Assembly: GCA_008933995.1 (NCBI GenBank)
Contig: WARS01000014.1
Location: 1,349,192 to 1,413,191 of the forward strand
DNA from: Datnioides undecimradiatus
Taxonomy: Eukaryota > Chordata > Actinopteri > Lobotiformes > Datnioididae
Direction: 5' to 3'
DNA: 64,000 nt
Made by a program: the position numbers and the translations under genes. Positions 47,031-60,570 of this stretch are shown in pieces. Every line of letters begins with the position of its first letter. Positions within the stretch are counted from its first letter, which is position 1. Under the pieces are notes generated by a model, which was not told where the DNA came from, did not search any database, and saw only the letters and a program-made list of their open reading frames with translations.

Positions 47031-48441
47031 CCTGCTGCTGGTGAGAGGCCTGAGCAGCTTAATAATGTGTACATGCCCACAGCGGCGGGGGGATATAAGG
47101 CAACAAAAATGCTGCCCTCTTAAAATGAGACGGGGAAACGCCGCAGCAGAGCACACCTCTTGTTTCAGCAGATTTAATTGTAAAACAGCGTGTCTGTGAT
47201 TTCACCTGCTCACCGCTTTTGTTCCCTGTCACGTTTTTGTCATCATTAAGCATTTTTGCACCTATTTGATAGAGATTGAAGGTGATAAAGACTTCAAATG
47301 ATTATGCACTCATATTGAATTTCTCCCTTTTGCTTCCATAGCTTTTGCAGGATGTGAATCCGGCGAGATGCAGTGATGAGATAATTAGTGCAAAGTCTCT
47401 CCTAATGACAACTGCTAACATTAGTTACGAGTCCCACAGACGCAGGTGTGTCATCGCAGAAAGAGAGATTTATACAATTTGCAAAGTGAGATAATCTTCT
47501 CACTAGTTTCTTAAACTAAATAATTCAAAGTGCATTACTGAAGTAATAATGCAGCTTTTGTGTGAAATGTGACAGCTGATGTTTCTTTCACACATAAAAT
47601 GATTTTCAGTGGGTAAGACCACTTTCTGCTACAACCATTTGCTCACTTTCTCTCTCTCTGTCTCACGCTGACACTGACATGCACGCACACACACACTTAC
47701 ACACAGCTGTTGATCACACAAAGGTAAGCTCGGCCCTGGAAATAACACCCTTATCATCACTGCAAACGTCCTAATAATCATCATCACAAGATGCACTGTT
47801 GTTATCGTAATCAGATCTGCGGTGCTACACAGCTTTAACGAAATGCAGCATGAACCCCGCTCATAATAATTGGTACGGTTGTGTGCACACGTTAGCTGGG
47901 AGTGCATCTCCAGTTTTCACACGGTGCTATTATCCCAGCACATAATACCTTGCTGATTATCCATTCAACGAAGGCGTAGCTATCGTAACTGTTATGATAA
48001 TAGCACGCGTGGCTGTGATAATCCACACAACCGGTGCTCTCTTTCTGTCAGATGCTAATGATGATAGTGGGTGGTCATGCACACAAACAGCAATAGCTGG
48101 TGGGAACATTCTGCTTGTTCAATGGCGAGCCAATGTCGTGTAAATCTATGTGACCCTGCACTGCCAGCACTGGACATGCTGGTGAGGGGCTGTGGGCTCA
48201 GGCGGCTCGATCTCAGCTCTGTGGATCATATCACGAGTCCTGATTAGCTCATTTAGCTGGATTGATTAAGTTAAATTGGGACACCTGTTTACCTTACGGC
48301 CTGCTAATATGTTGCCATGACAACAGCCCAGGACCCAGTGTCTCCTGTCATATCTGTTGTGTCCTGTTCAAGCTCTCTACACTTACTCCTCTGCTGGTGA
48401 GACTCTCACCGTGGCCCTCCTCACAACAAACACACACAAAG

Positions 48442-48442
<1 letters not shown>

Positions 48443-48479
<37 letters not shown>
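48443..48479. repeat. (CA)n microsatellite
   Basis: About 37 uninterrupted bases of CA. Confidence 0.95.
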
Positions 48480-48480
<1 letters not shown>

Positions 48481-49544
48481 TGTCTCTCCACTGAGTCCCT
48501 CCATCTGAAGTTGCTGAGGTAAGAAGATCAGGTTTTCCACTCAGTGGAGCGAGAGCGCTCTCACCTCTTCCCCACGGTCCACCCAGCAGCACCTGTGTGT
48601 GTGTGTATGTGTGTGTGTTTATGTGTCTGTGTGACATTTTGGGTCCAAAGTGGAGGAGGCTAAAGCTCACAGGTGCATTTCACATGTCTATAAATCGTCT
48701 TGGTGTGTGCTGTGGGGATGTGGAAGGTATAAATCACCATGTTTTTTTCAAGTTCCTGGCTGGTGGATTACCGGTCAGATGTTTCATCCAAATAGCTGCA
48801 AACAAAAGCAAAGCTAAGCAGGGGTAATTAAATGCATCGTTTCAGGCGGGAAGCACTCAATTTTAGTCTCAGCGTGAGACAAAAGTTTGCAGAAGTGGAC
48901 GCAGCAGAGGAGGATCACTTCCTTCAGCTCAAAGTGATCTGAGTTTGTCTTCATCCTTTCCACCTCCCTCCCCCTCTTCCCTTGCTCTGCCTCCCCCCTT
49001 TCTCACCCTCTTTCACTCTGTTTCTCTCTTTCACACCTTACATCCCATGGTGGTTGACATGTGTCTGAGTAATGTCTCTGACTCCGTCTCTCCTGCTCTG
49101 CCTCACAGCTCCATTTAGGTCAACTCTCTAACCTGAAACAATGTGATGCCCCCCCAACACACACATACACATCCTTTTACATATCTGTCTTTCCTTCACT
49201 TCCTGTGTTGCCCCTGTCTTTTCTCCTCCAGCAGTGCTTTTTTTATTTTTTGCATTAGTTGTCAGTCTGTAGTTGCACTTGCAGAATCTATGTTTTGTTG
49301 ATCTGTCACATCCTCTCCTCTCCGTCTCACTCCTCTCTCCTCGGCTGTTTGTTTCTCCCCTTGACTCTGGCAGACTCATTATCTTTGTGGAACAGCAGTG
49401 TGCGTTCGTCAGCAGTGATTAGCAACGTTTCATTCCAACATCGTTAAGGAAAGACAGTTTGATATTTGACGAATGAAGATATGGCATTCTCTAATCTTCC
49501 ACCGCAAAACTGTGTCATAGTAGATAGAGGCTTTGGTTAAGTTT

Positions 49545-49830
49545 TCCATAACATTAAAGCTTGCATTGATCATAATCCAATTAATGAAAAAAAGGAGAAA
49601 CGGACAAAAAGGACAGGCGAAAAAGAAACGCTTGCCTCATTAAATAGAAAGAAATCAACTGTAATCAAACTGCTGAGTTCTCAGAACTGATGAAGTGTAC
49701 AAATTTAAAGATCTAATGAAAATACTTGCAGTTAACATAATTAATTTGCAGCCCTTTTGATAAGTGGTAATGGCTTGGAGATTATTGGTTTAAATGAATA
49801 GTTTTGTTGTACAGCAGAGAGAGAATTTGA
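49545..49830. promoter_or_regulatory. Candidate conserved AT-rich enhancer-like block
   Basis: Dense homeodomain-type motifs occur in unique sequence: TCATAATCCAATTAATG, CTCATTAAATAG, CTGTAATCAAAC and CATAATTAATTTGC. No open frame with splice borders is seen. Resembles developmental enhancers of vertebrate gene deserts. Conservation not tested. Confidence 0.35.
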
Positions 49831-50789
49831 TGGAGGGGGGAGGGCGAGTGTACGGAGGGAAACACTATCCTACTTTCAAAGTTCCCGAGGAGATGAAGCA
49901 ATGTTTTTAAAAATACAATAAGACAATTAGACTCTTCTATAAACTAATTACTGCTGCTTTAATTCCTTTTCAGATTAAACTGCAATTGTAATAAGACGAT
50001 GTCTCAAAGGAGATGTTTGTAAGCAGGGGGGAAAGACACATTTGTAATTAAAGGTGGAATAATATTTTTCTCATTAAACAAATATTTGCACAGGCGATAA
50101 AGGTGCAGACATCCGTTCTGAAGGCACTTGTAGGTCTCTCGCTCTTCTTTCTCTTTCTCTCTCTCTGTTTCTGTGGCGATGAATTAGAGGAGATGCTGCT
50201 TTGCATCGCCTCCAGAAACAGACCAGCAGCCTGCTAACAGGAGGTGAGCCAGTCAGACATCTTCTCTGACAAGATATTAAGACACAATCTGATGAGGGAG
50301 GATTGTTTTGCTCTGAGGCTAAAAAGTGGGACACTTAACTCACAAAAAAGGAACTTTTCTTTTATTCCCGCAATGTTATTATTGTGAGAAAGCGGCGGTA
50401 ATGTTATTATTGCTCCGATCCACCGCAGGCTTCTTTCTCATGCTGTCAGCTAATGTTGATGATGCCCTCCCCTCGGTCGTTGCTCCACACACTAACAGCA
50501 TCGCCGCTGATGGACTCAAAACAACTAGTTTCAGCACGACTGACTCTCTCTTATCATAATTTGATTATTTTAATGATCTTGTTACTAAACCTCAGACACT
50601 GCACTTGCATACACCCTGGGGGAAGCCATGGTTGAACGCATTGTATGAATCTCACATGAGGCTCGGAAAATGTCCAAGGGTGACTATACGCAGTTGTGTG
50701 TTTACCCGTGTGTGTGCGTGTCTGCGTGCGTGTGTTTATTAATGCGTGCATTCAAATGTGCTTGTGTGCTAGTGTGTCACTCTCCACAG

Positions 50790-50917
50790 ACATTCACTAC
50801 CCAGCAGCACCGATTGCAGCCATGCCAGCTGACACTGAGAACAAGGTTACGGAAAACTATTCGCATGAAGCAGCCCAGTGCATTATCAGTCAAACACTGG
50901 AGCCAGAGGGGGCTTGA
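50790..50917 (+). CDS. Candidate terminal coding segment, product not recognised
   Basis: After a CACTCTCCACAG acceptor-like site the frame is open for 41 codons to TGA 50915-50917. It reads IHYPAAPIAAMPADTENK, then VTENYSHEAAQCIISQTLEP. The composition is protein-like, but the pyrimidine tract is short, there is no nearby poly(A) signal, and no family is recognised. It may be conserved non-coding sequence. Confidence 0.22.
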
Positions 50918-52369
50918 TTGTGGCGTTTCATCATCGCCTATTGAATTATCTGGATTAATTTAACGCATTTAGGCCTGTGTATTTTCCCCAGCTCACAACT
51001 TTCCCATCTCTTCGTTAGCGATAATTACACTAAGTGGGTCATCTCCTTCTGAGCTCCCTTTTTTGTTCTCTCTCGCTACATAGTATTAGCATTTTCAACT
51101 TCTTAAACAAAGTTTGGCCAAAAAAAATCTAATGATATAAACGTCGTGATTCACTCTGCATTCTGTGGATGAAAGCCTTGAAAAGCAGGCGGTTGACTCA
51201 GAAAGTGGAGGAGTGGAGCGAGAGAATAGCAGGGTTGAACTAAAGGTTTTCAAACTCACCTTTAATTTTATTTTACTTTCTCACACATTTGAGCTCTGAG
51301 TCACAGAAACTTGTGTGTGTGTGCCGTGGCTGTGTTAACCTGCGTGGGCATTGCTGGTCAGTAAAACTACTAATGCTGAGTTATAATATATCACAAGTCA
51401 TGCTGAAGCAAATTTAGCAAAGTGGGCCAGATTATGTAACAAATGCCAATATTTTATTCCAGCGGTACTACAAAATGGTGAGAGTGTGTTTCTCAGTCCC
51501 TCCACTGAGCAACAAAACACTTTAAACAACTATTAGACACTGAAAGGAATCCAACAGTTGCCACGGTAACAGCATCCTTGACTTAAATCCAGCATGTGCT
51601 GGCGGCTTTATTTGTTATCCTTTCAGAAATTTTTCATATCAAAATCATATTGGTCCGATCAGGAAGCAACCCAACAAACTGAGACTAAGTTCATGCACCC
51701 GATCCAGTATTTTAATGTGCATTTAGAAGTATTGTATCAGAGAAGGTTGATGGATGCAGCAAAATTAAAAGAAAAAAAAAAAGTCCTCAAATAGGCAAAA
51801 AAGCTTTTATTAAATGTGTTCTCTGAATGACTTTAGACTAACAAACATTTGACTCACAACTGATTAGCTGTTTCGACTCTATGTGGAGGAGAAGAAGAAA
51901 TAGAGGAAGATGCTTTTTCTGTGTATTAAAATCCCTATCTCTCTTCTACGTGTCCGCATTGCTTGACGCAGATGTGATGTAACCTTGCTCACATTAATGC
52001 ATAAAACAAACAGAAATATCATATTTTCATCGTCCTTTTCTTCATTGTGCTTTACCATTGAGGTTCATTGCTCTTTTAATCATAATATCTCAGCCTTTTC
52101 TTCTGCAATAATGGTTTTCCCATTGGAGAATTCCCGCCAATGACTGCTTATCTCAGTGAACCAACTCCTAATAACCGGATATGGGTATTGGATGAAGACA
52201 AGTGTATGTTTGAATTTTCTTTTGCTGATTTTTGCTAAATTGGAAACCAAGCTACTGACAGCAAAATTGAGTCATTGTCCACATTCACTCTGATACTCCT
52301 ACCTGCTACCCTCCTCCAATACTTGCTTGCGCCCCAGAGGGAGGCAGCCTAAGCTGTTGGTGTGAAACC

Positions 52370-52465
52370 TCACAGAGGAAATATGGCTGTTAAGTCATTA
52401 GGCAGCTCATTAACACGTTGTTTAATTGGTGTCTAATTGATCATGGATGTTTTAAAAGCGTTGAA
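52370..52465. promoter_or_regulatory. Candidate conserved AT-rich motif cluster
   Basis: TTAAGTCATTAGGCAGCTCATTAACACG and TTTAATTGGTGTCTAATTGATC carry four TAAT/ATTA cores within about 60 bases of unique sequence. Inference only. Confidence 0.25.
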
Positions 52466-54337
52466 CCTCAGGGGCGTGGGGTAGCATCAGCAGACTCTCA
52501 GGGGAGCCATGGAGTCAGTTAAAGTCTATGTATAGACTCACCGTGTCGATATTGTGCTGCACAGCTGTGTGAACCACTAAGCAAAAACCAGAATGGTCTC
52601 AGATTTCAGTTTCAATTCCATCATTCAAAGTTACAAAATCTCCAGATTTAGCTTCTGCATCACAGTGATTCAGAGAGGGCCACTTAATTTCAATCTGATC
52701 AGAGGGTTTAGTCACCTAGAGACAGGAAGATAAGGAAGGAAAATATGAGCAAAGACATGATATGAGGTGCAGCTGGAGGAAAGAGCAGTGGCAGAGGTGT
52801 CATCTATTTTCATGCAGTCTCTCTTTCCCTCTTTTTTTCCTCTCTCTCTCTCTCTAACACACAAACAAACTCCTGAGCTGCAAGAAAAAGTCTTCACCGG
52901 ACCAGCTTAGCTTCTCAGGTGGTCTCAGGGAGAAAGAATCTCCTGACTTGATGTTTTGACCTCTGTTTGGCAGCACCCATTTCCTTTTATTTCCTTTTCT
53001 CTGCCAAACACTGATGATGAAAGGAGAACACACCGGGGCTCAAACCTTGTGCCACTTTTCAAATTGCTTTCATTCAGTTGAAAGCAACTTTCTTATGTAT
53101 GAGATAAAAGAAACCCTCAATGTGTGATCCATATGCTCAAAAGCCTGACTGTTACAGGCTCTGTAGGCTCACATACATAATCAATGGCCTTTGCGTAGAA
53201 GTCTTTATAAGTTAATGGAAGGTAAGAGGAAACCTATCACTGCATCACTTTCTCGACATATGCCTTCTCCTATTTTTGTGCTTGTTTTTTCACTCGGAGC
53301 GCTCTGCTATCTCTCCCTGTCATTTTGTGACAAGAACTCACCTGTGAATAATTCATGGGGAGCAGCACGTACGATTACACTGGTTAAAAAGTAATGAGGC
53401 GCTGCCATAATAAAAGGTTGTCTTGCATTGTTTTACCAAGTGTCTTTCACACACCTATGTCATCACTGGCCCTGAGTTCACATGAAAGCACATCTTTGTC
53501 GCCCCCTGACAGAGCGCAGCTTTAAGAGAGAGAAAACACGAAAACAAACCACGGCCTGTGGAGCAGGTGGTTAGAAAACAGGCACCACAGAAGCCCCCCC
53601 CTCATCCCGCCCCGCCGCCACTACCAGCACAGCGGCGTGATCTAGCCCAGGCTATGAGCTGTCACTGGAGGCTTTTCATGTCTGAGCTTGGGAAAGATCA
53701 GTAGACTCCCCGTCTGAGCTCGGAGCCCTTTGATAATCGATGGAGCTTACAGTGGTGCTTTGTAACGACAGCGACCGTTCACGGCCCAATCAAACTGCAC
53801 TGCTGTCCTCACTTGTTTGTTCCCAGGATTGTGCAGGCTATTTCCTGTTTGACTTAAAATGAGGCCTTGTGTTTTATGAGCACGTCAGTGTTGACAGCGA
53901 GGAGATACATCGGCTTTACAAAGCTCCTCCTTTTTGAGTTTCGCTACAACATCAGTTTTCAATTCTGCATTGTTTTCTGTGTTGTTGTTGGAGCAGATGT
54001 ACAAGGCTGACACAGTTTTTACATAACACGTACTTACACTCTGTGACACTTCGCTTTGGTAGTTATGAATCAACTTTATACCTCTTTATTACTATAGAAA
54101 CATTAATCTGAAATTAGCCATTAGCCATCCTCTGTCATACACCCAGCACTTAAGATTTGTTAGAAAAATTAAACATTGTCAACCTTGAAGTGAGACTACA
54201 CCCTAAAAGTATTGTAATGTATGACTAAATTACTACATTTAATTATTAAGGTTAAATTTATGTAATTGAAGCCACACTCAGCCCCAAAAGGGCTTTTTCT
54301 AGTCGTAGTGGTGGGGACCAGCAGATGTGTGAGAAAT
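52466..54337. other. Gene-free stretch
   Basis: Unique sequence with a short CT run near 52840 and a GC-rich patch near 53590-53640. A 67-codon frame at 53191-53394 has a hydrophobic segment but no gene context. Confidence 0.35.
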
Positions 54338-54380
54338 TAAAAACAAACAAAACAAAACAAAGCAAAACAAAACAATAAAA
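54338..54380. repeat. (AAAAC)n repeat
   Basis: AAACAAAACAAAACAAAGC-type units over about 40 bases, a pentanucleotide microsatellite. Confidence 0.85.
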
Positions 54381-57280
54381 ATATAAATTTAAAAAATGTG
54401 AACTTCTCAAACTACTCACTTATGAGCTCAGTACATCTTTAAACTGATTTTTTTTTACCAAAATAAAATACACAACTGTGTCACTTACCGCCGTCCTCAA
54501 ACCTCCATCATGAGTAGTGTATTTTAGCACATTTTGGTGAAAGGGTGATTATGTAGGGGCAGCAGAGAGACAGCTTATGTAACAGGAGTGGTTTGTGGAG
54601 TTTCTGTGCTGTTTTGTTTTTTCCACAGTTAAAATGGGAAACCATTACAGTCAAATGAACAAACTGCTGTTTTCCAACAACAAGGAATCTTTTGACTCTT
54701 GGAGCCCATTCTTGCATTTCTGGGAGGAGCATCACTTTAATAACCTCAGAAGCCTTGAGTTGATGAGACTGGGGCCAATTGGCTTGTCATCAGACAAGCT
54801 GTGCAGGAAACGGAGAAGAAAAACATGATGATTTCAAAGATGTCGATGCAAAATGTGTCAAAAATGGCTCCCATCTTAATCTCAGGTATTTCTGTCCCAC
54901 AAATACATTATTCAGTGGCTGTGAATCTAATTAAGTATTGAACACGCACAGATGGTGCTCTTGACCTTCTGCGAGTGCAGTGTGTTGTATGTACAGTATG
55001 TGCCACAACAACTGACGCACGTGTCTCTGTTTGCGTGTGAACATACAGTACTTGGGTGTGTCTGCATGTTACTGTACAGCATTGAAAATTGGCACACACT
55101 CTGTCGTGGACACACTATAATGTTTGTATAATGTTCGTGACTCTAGCTCATTTTGTGTTGCATAGCATGTAATCACAGTACGAATCATACAATGATGGAT
55201 GGAGGAAACCAACACGTTTCACTGTCCCCCTCAGTTAGAAAGATCTAGTTAATAAGCCATCATGCTGGTGACATTGTGGTATTTCTACTGCCTGCTCTGA
55301 GTGCATTCACACATGTGAATTTGTTACTCTGCGTGTGTGTCTACCCCGCAATTCACGATGCCCACTGAACAGGACAAACAGTACAATGACAGAAATAACA
55401 TGGGGAGAGAGAGAGAGAGAAAGAGAGACCAAAGTAATGGATGAAAGAGTAGAAAACAGATTGATTGAATAGGAGAGATATAAAGAGCCCATGTAGTGGA
55501 GGCACTCAGTGTTCACAGCGAGCTCACACTCCCCAAGGTTGTTTTGATATTTCAGAGCTACTTCCTTCAATCTAGCTGTGTCCGTACAGTATAGCTATAG
55601 GAATTACGAGTGTACATTTATTGTGTGTGTGTGTACACGTGCATCTCTGTGTCTTTTGTATACAGTATAGAGAGTATGTGAGTCACCGTTGTGTTTTCTC
55701 GGTCATGAACCGTGTGTCCGCCTCGATGTGTGTATAAACGGGGAGCGCAGGTATCAGCGTCCTTTCTGTCGCAGCGTTCTTACCCTCTCAGTTCAATCTT
55801 TAAATGCATTCTTCGCTTTTTATAGTTCATAATGTTAGGCCTTGTTGGTGTTCGACGCACTTGAAGGTAGAATTTCCTGCCTGCCTGCAGCTCCTTCCTC
55901 TTTTATTGCCATCCATCACTCTCTCCCTCTCTCTCCCCTGTCGACCTTAGCCTCTATTCTTCTCATTTAATGTCTGCTGTGGACTGGTCAGATCAATTGT
56001 CTAAGACAAACATGCACAGACATAAACACACACACTTATGCACGCAATATACAGGCAGAGAATGAACAAACCACACACACACACATTAAACAAACATTTC
56101 TGGGTCCTTCAACTGTAATTACGGGGACTCTTAGTGTGGGGATAAAACGGCTGATGTTTGATACAATTACATCAAAAGACAGACAAAAATACACAGGTAA
56201 GGGGCAAAAGTGACTGGAATTGAGGGTGAAAAGCAGAGATAGGGAGACTAAAAACCATCAGTCCTGCCAACCAGCTGCATAGACAGGCAAGACTTGCACA
56301 GACAGCATCAGTCAGAGAGTGCAGGGCATGATTACCATCCTGTGAATGTGCATGAACGGAGTGGAGCTGAGGTGAAATGACTTGTGTCACGTCTGCGGGA
56401 CTACAAGTGGCTGATGGCCTCATCACACACAGCCCCGAGCAGCCTGCGTGCAGAAACGCGGCTCGCCTGCTTGCGCTTAAAAAAAACAAAAAAAAAAAAA
56501 CGGATTATGACTTTTTAGCTTTTCAGATTTTCTCTGCCCCTCGCTCGGCAGCGGATGCACCCAGTCACAGTTACTCAATCCTGGCCTCTGGACGATTAGG
56601 CACCATCTCACTCCAAGCATGACCGATTCTTCTGCTCTCCTCTCACACACTCGTCGCTCCCTGGCGAGGTCAGGGGACAGACAAGCCGAGGACTTCATTC
56701 CTTACGCTTCTGTCGTTTAAATCAGGTCGGATGAGTGTCATCCTCCCCTCCCCTTTAACAGCATGGTAATCTGATTCTTTCTCCTCATGCCTCTATCTGC
56801 TCTCTTCTCCTCTGCCTCTAACTCTCTCGGTTTATCCTGCAGGTCTGTCTCTCTGTCTTCATCACGGGTGTGTTATGATTGAATTATGGCCTCTGGAGTG
56901 GCTCTATAGGCTCCTATGTTGCTGCTGCGCTGTCACCAACAGACGTACATCTCCTTTCCATGTAACCCAGGCCACTCTCTCTGTCTTCACACTGTTTGCT
57001 CGCTCGCCCTATCTGCCCCAGCACTGCCCTGTCACCTTGGATCACAAGGGAGGAATGAAATGAGGGACAAAAGGAAAGAAAACAAACTCTGACCTTGTGG
57101 CAGCTTTTTTGCCTGCAACATTTATATGTGCACATCTATGAGATGTGGCAGAAATGGAGAGGTGGTCTGCTCGATGTTATCAGTGAAAGTGAAAACAGCA
57201 GAACAATGTCCTTTGAGGCTTTTACACCATTTCTCAACTCTGACCTTTCTCTCATCTTCTGTCTCACTGTCTTTCACCAT
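54381..57280. other. Gene-free stretch
   Basis: Unique sequence with short GA runs near 55400 and short GT/CA runs near 55620 and 56020-56090. No supported exon. Confidence 0.35.
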
Positions 57281-57281
57281 C

Positions 57282-57378
57282 TCTGATCTTAATAATAATA
57301 CTAACAATACTTTTTACTTATGAACGCCTTTCAAGACACTCAAGGACACTTCACAAATCTAAATTGAACACAGAATAA
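57282..57378. repeat. Dispersed repeat fragment (GCCTTTCAAGACACTCAAGG type)
   Basis: ACTTATGAACGCCTTTCAAGACACTCAAGGACACTTCACAAA resembles the 'atagcgcctttcaaagtactcaaggtcactttacaa' sequence common in fish interspersed repeats. Only about 60-90 bases remain. Confidence 0.5.
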
Positions 57379-59910
57379 AAGATAAAAAAACTCCTCTTAT
57401 CCTAAATTTAGGGCTTGACTCTGGTTAACATTTAAATGATGCATTGTGTGAATTCTGCAACAAGTTCTCGAAACCATATTCAGGTTTTTATTCAAGAAAA
57501 ATCCAGAGTGCCATGGTAAATATTCCTGCCATCTCTGACCTTTGCAACAACTGTTAAAGTAGAGATAATCTCTGTTACATTACATCTATACATACATCTT
57601 CTCCGCAATGCATACACAGTGCAGACACAGATACACGCGTGCAGCAGCAAATTCAGGCAGATAGTGTGTGTTGGGGGGAGGGCAGGGAGGCAGAGGCTCT
57701 CCAAACAGGCTGGTTAGAAGCATGTTGTCTTAATTAGGCCTGACAGCCTCCTCAAAGAACATGAATAAAAAGCGTGGAGCCCCAGACCCGGATTCATGCA
57801 TAATGGTTTAGTGCAAGGACTGCCAGGGAGAAAAAAAAAAAAAAGTGTGGCTTGCACTTCAGACACATGTAATTAATGCACAGATTAAGGCAGTGATAGT
57901 GCAGACGGATGTGTGTGTGTAAAAACGCGTGTATGCAAAAAAAAGTAATGACTGAGAAAACCAGTCAAGACTGTGGCAGCATCTTTTTTCTTTTTGTACA
58001 TGACACGAAAAAGAAAATCCTTTCTCTACTCTCTCTATTGATTCCTGTACTTTATAAGACATGCGCTGAAAGCAACACAATATTTGCTCCATTGTGTTCA
58101 ACTCTTTTCAGCGCTTTCAGAAGAGAAACAACTTTTCCTTTATTTCTCTCTCTCTCTCTCGAATCGTAGGTGTCGCAGAGTCGTGGCCTTTGATTTCCAT
58201 TGCACTTTATCAGGTTGACGAGAGAATCCTTGTGCGACTTACCTTTACTACACTCGCTTCCTCCCTCCCTCAACGCCGTGGCTCTCAGAATAGTCATATG
58301 CTCGTTTCCAAGGCAACCAACCAGGACCTGTGTCCAGGGAGGGTTGACAGACGTTGAATGGAGGAACATGAAACAGTGGTTGCTCCTACCAAATACCCGT
58401 ACCTTTTATCAGACACTAACCTTACAATGTGTTATAAAGATCCAGCTAACAAAAACTAATGCACTAAAATGCAAACTTTCTTTAATTTAGGAATTATTTA
58501 ATTCATGCTGAAAATTGCCTGGTGTAATATTTTCCCTTGCCAAATGGATGAACCATACTAGATTCTTTCAGGATAAGCTGCAGCCCCCCTGGAGGAAGAG
58601 AGACTTCATTTTCTTTTCCCCCGGGTCACTACACCAAGTAAGCCCCATTAATGTAAAGAGAGAAATTAGAGGCTTACAAGAAGTGAAAAAGAAAAACAAA
58701 ACTCAGTGGGCCAGCACTAAGAGAGAACACTGCTATCAGTTGTCTAATTAATCTGTTGGCTTGGTGATGTCCGGGGAGCGGAGGGAAGGACGAAGAGCTG
58801 CAGCAACGACAAGAGACAAGAAGAACAATAGAAATCTCAGTCTCACACTTCTTCACCGGGGTGTTGTATAATCCTGGTTTTTTGAGCAGCAGAAGGGGAC
58901 AATTAATAGCAGGGCACTCAGAGTAAAGTGCTTCACGGGTCAGAGATTTTTGAATTATTTTGTGTCCACTCCCACAAGAGCTGCACAATACTTGTGACTT
59001 ATATCTACACTGTAATAAAATGACACGTAATAATGCTGGGTAGACCCAGACCATTAAAACACATGGAAGCCTGAGGTCACAGACTATTTTTGGGGACTGC
59101 CCATCAAAGAGATGCTATTACTCTCCAACAGGGGGTGCTAGTTCCTGTTTTGTCTTGTGGGTGAACTAAGGGAGAGAGAGCGAGCGTCAGAGCTGGTGGC
59201 CTCAGTCCGAGTGACCCTCCCAAATTCATCTCAGCATTCCCGCTGACAGCAGCCCCCAAAGACGAAAAAAGTGAGTCATGTCTAAATTTCTGTGCTATTC
59301 TTCTATTCCTCCCATTAAATTGGACATTATATAGGAAGAATAATGGTGTGAATGAGCTGCTGCAGTGTCAGAGCAGGTGTGGGGTTTGGTATTCGTCTAA
59401 TGAGCGTACCTCTATTTAGTTTGTCCTAAAATGGCTGCAGAGGAAAATGGAAAGTTCAGTGTTGATTTGCTGCTGCTCACGCTCAACTATTAAGACATTT
59501 AAAACAAAATTTAATGCGTTGCAAAAACCAAAACTCAAAGAGGAATATATCATACGGGAGAGGATAGAGAATCAAAGTGAAATCATAAACGTGCAAATCC
59601 AAGCCAACATTTGGTGCAGTGTAATCACACTGTACACACATCTCACATCTCTCACTGTAAATTGAAGCTTTGGCTCAATTATATTCCTTGGAGCAGCTTT
59701 CAGTTTAAAAAATAATAATAATGTTATAAGATTGCGTTAAGGACAACCAGGGAGGGAAACCAATAAGACCTACACTTAGTGAGGTCAAACCTGCTGCAGT
59801 TTAGTCTGTGATTAATGAGAGAGAGAGAAAGGAGGCTGCCGGCTGCTTATTTGCTCTGCTGTTGTTGAACGACGGCTGATAGCTGATATCCAATCAGATT
59901 CAATTTGCAG
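57379..59910. other. Gene-free stretch
   Basis: AT-rich unique sequence with an A-run near 57830-57844. No supported exon. Confidence 0.35.
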
Positions 59911-60128
59911 GGGATGTTTTCATTATGCCTGGAGCATCAGTCAATATGTCTGGCCCAGCTCCGGCTCAGGGAGATAAGAGTTTTGGTGCAGACTCAGGTT
60001 CAGCATTCACTCCTCCAGACCCAGAACTTCTGACCCTACAGACAATCCACAGAACAGACCAGGAGTCAGCGCAAACGGAGACACAGATCCTCCTACAGAT
60101 CATGAACGTTTTGAGAAAGCTTAAGTAA
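59911..60128 (+). CDS. Candidate terminal coding exon, product not recognised
   Basis: CAATTTGCAG precedes an open frame (two leading bases, then DVFIMPGASVNMSGPAPAQ) that runs 71 codons to TAA 60126-60128. The middle is Ser/Gly/Pro-rich (FGADSGSAFTPPDPELL) and the end (ETQILLQIMNVLRKLK) forms a plausible amphipathic helix or coiled coil. Several phrases read like real protein and the codon use is not repeat-driven. An AATAAATAAA signal lies about 420 bases downstream. The weak pyrimidine tract and the lack of a recognised family are the main doubts. Upstream exons would be on the + strand within the long gene-poor region. Confidence 0.45.
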
Positions 60129-60294
60129 CTTCCCCCCCGGTAGCAATAATCATTTAAGCAACTGAATCTAAAATTAATGAAAAAAAAAAGTTTATTTTCA
60201 ACTAAACCTTTATTTCACGGTCTCACCAAATTATTGGACACATTTTCGTTTGATTGCCAAATTCTATTATTTTTACTTGAACAAATGACACAAT

Positions 60295-60327
<33 letters not shown>

Positions 60328-60570
60328 GGGGCAAAATAATAGAAAATTCTCCTCTAATTTTTCTTTCACTGAAGTTTATTCCCTGTAATTTTTTTTCTTG
60401 AGGCATGAGAGAATGAAATGATCAAGGACAGACAGACCAAGTCTTTCTTTGACAATATGGTCCCTCCTATTCTTTTTTTTTTAAAATCCAAATTAAAAAG
60501 CAAAAAAAAGTACTGATTGAGTGATGCTGCAGCTCTACCTGTCCATCAATAAATAAAAACCAAAGAGAAA
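60129..60570 (+). other. Possible 3' UTR of the 59.9 kb terminal exon
   Basis: AT-rich sequence with a (GA)n microsatellite at 60294-60330, ending at AATAAATAAAAACC (about 60549). No open frame. Depends on the upstream exon call. Confidence 0.35.
60294..60330. repeat. (GA)n microsatellite
   Basis: About 36 bases of GA with one GC interruption and a GGG end. Confidence 0.95.

Noticed and set aside
53191..53394. 67-codon frame with a hydrophobic segment resembling a membrane anchor
   Set aside because: The single short frame has no promoter, splice or poly(A) context; the hydrophobic run comes from a T-rich stretch.
54613..54828. Frame starting MGNHYSQM, suggestive of a myristoylated protein
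   Set aside because: A Gly at position 2 is common by chance. The frame ends without a donor or a recognisable domain.
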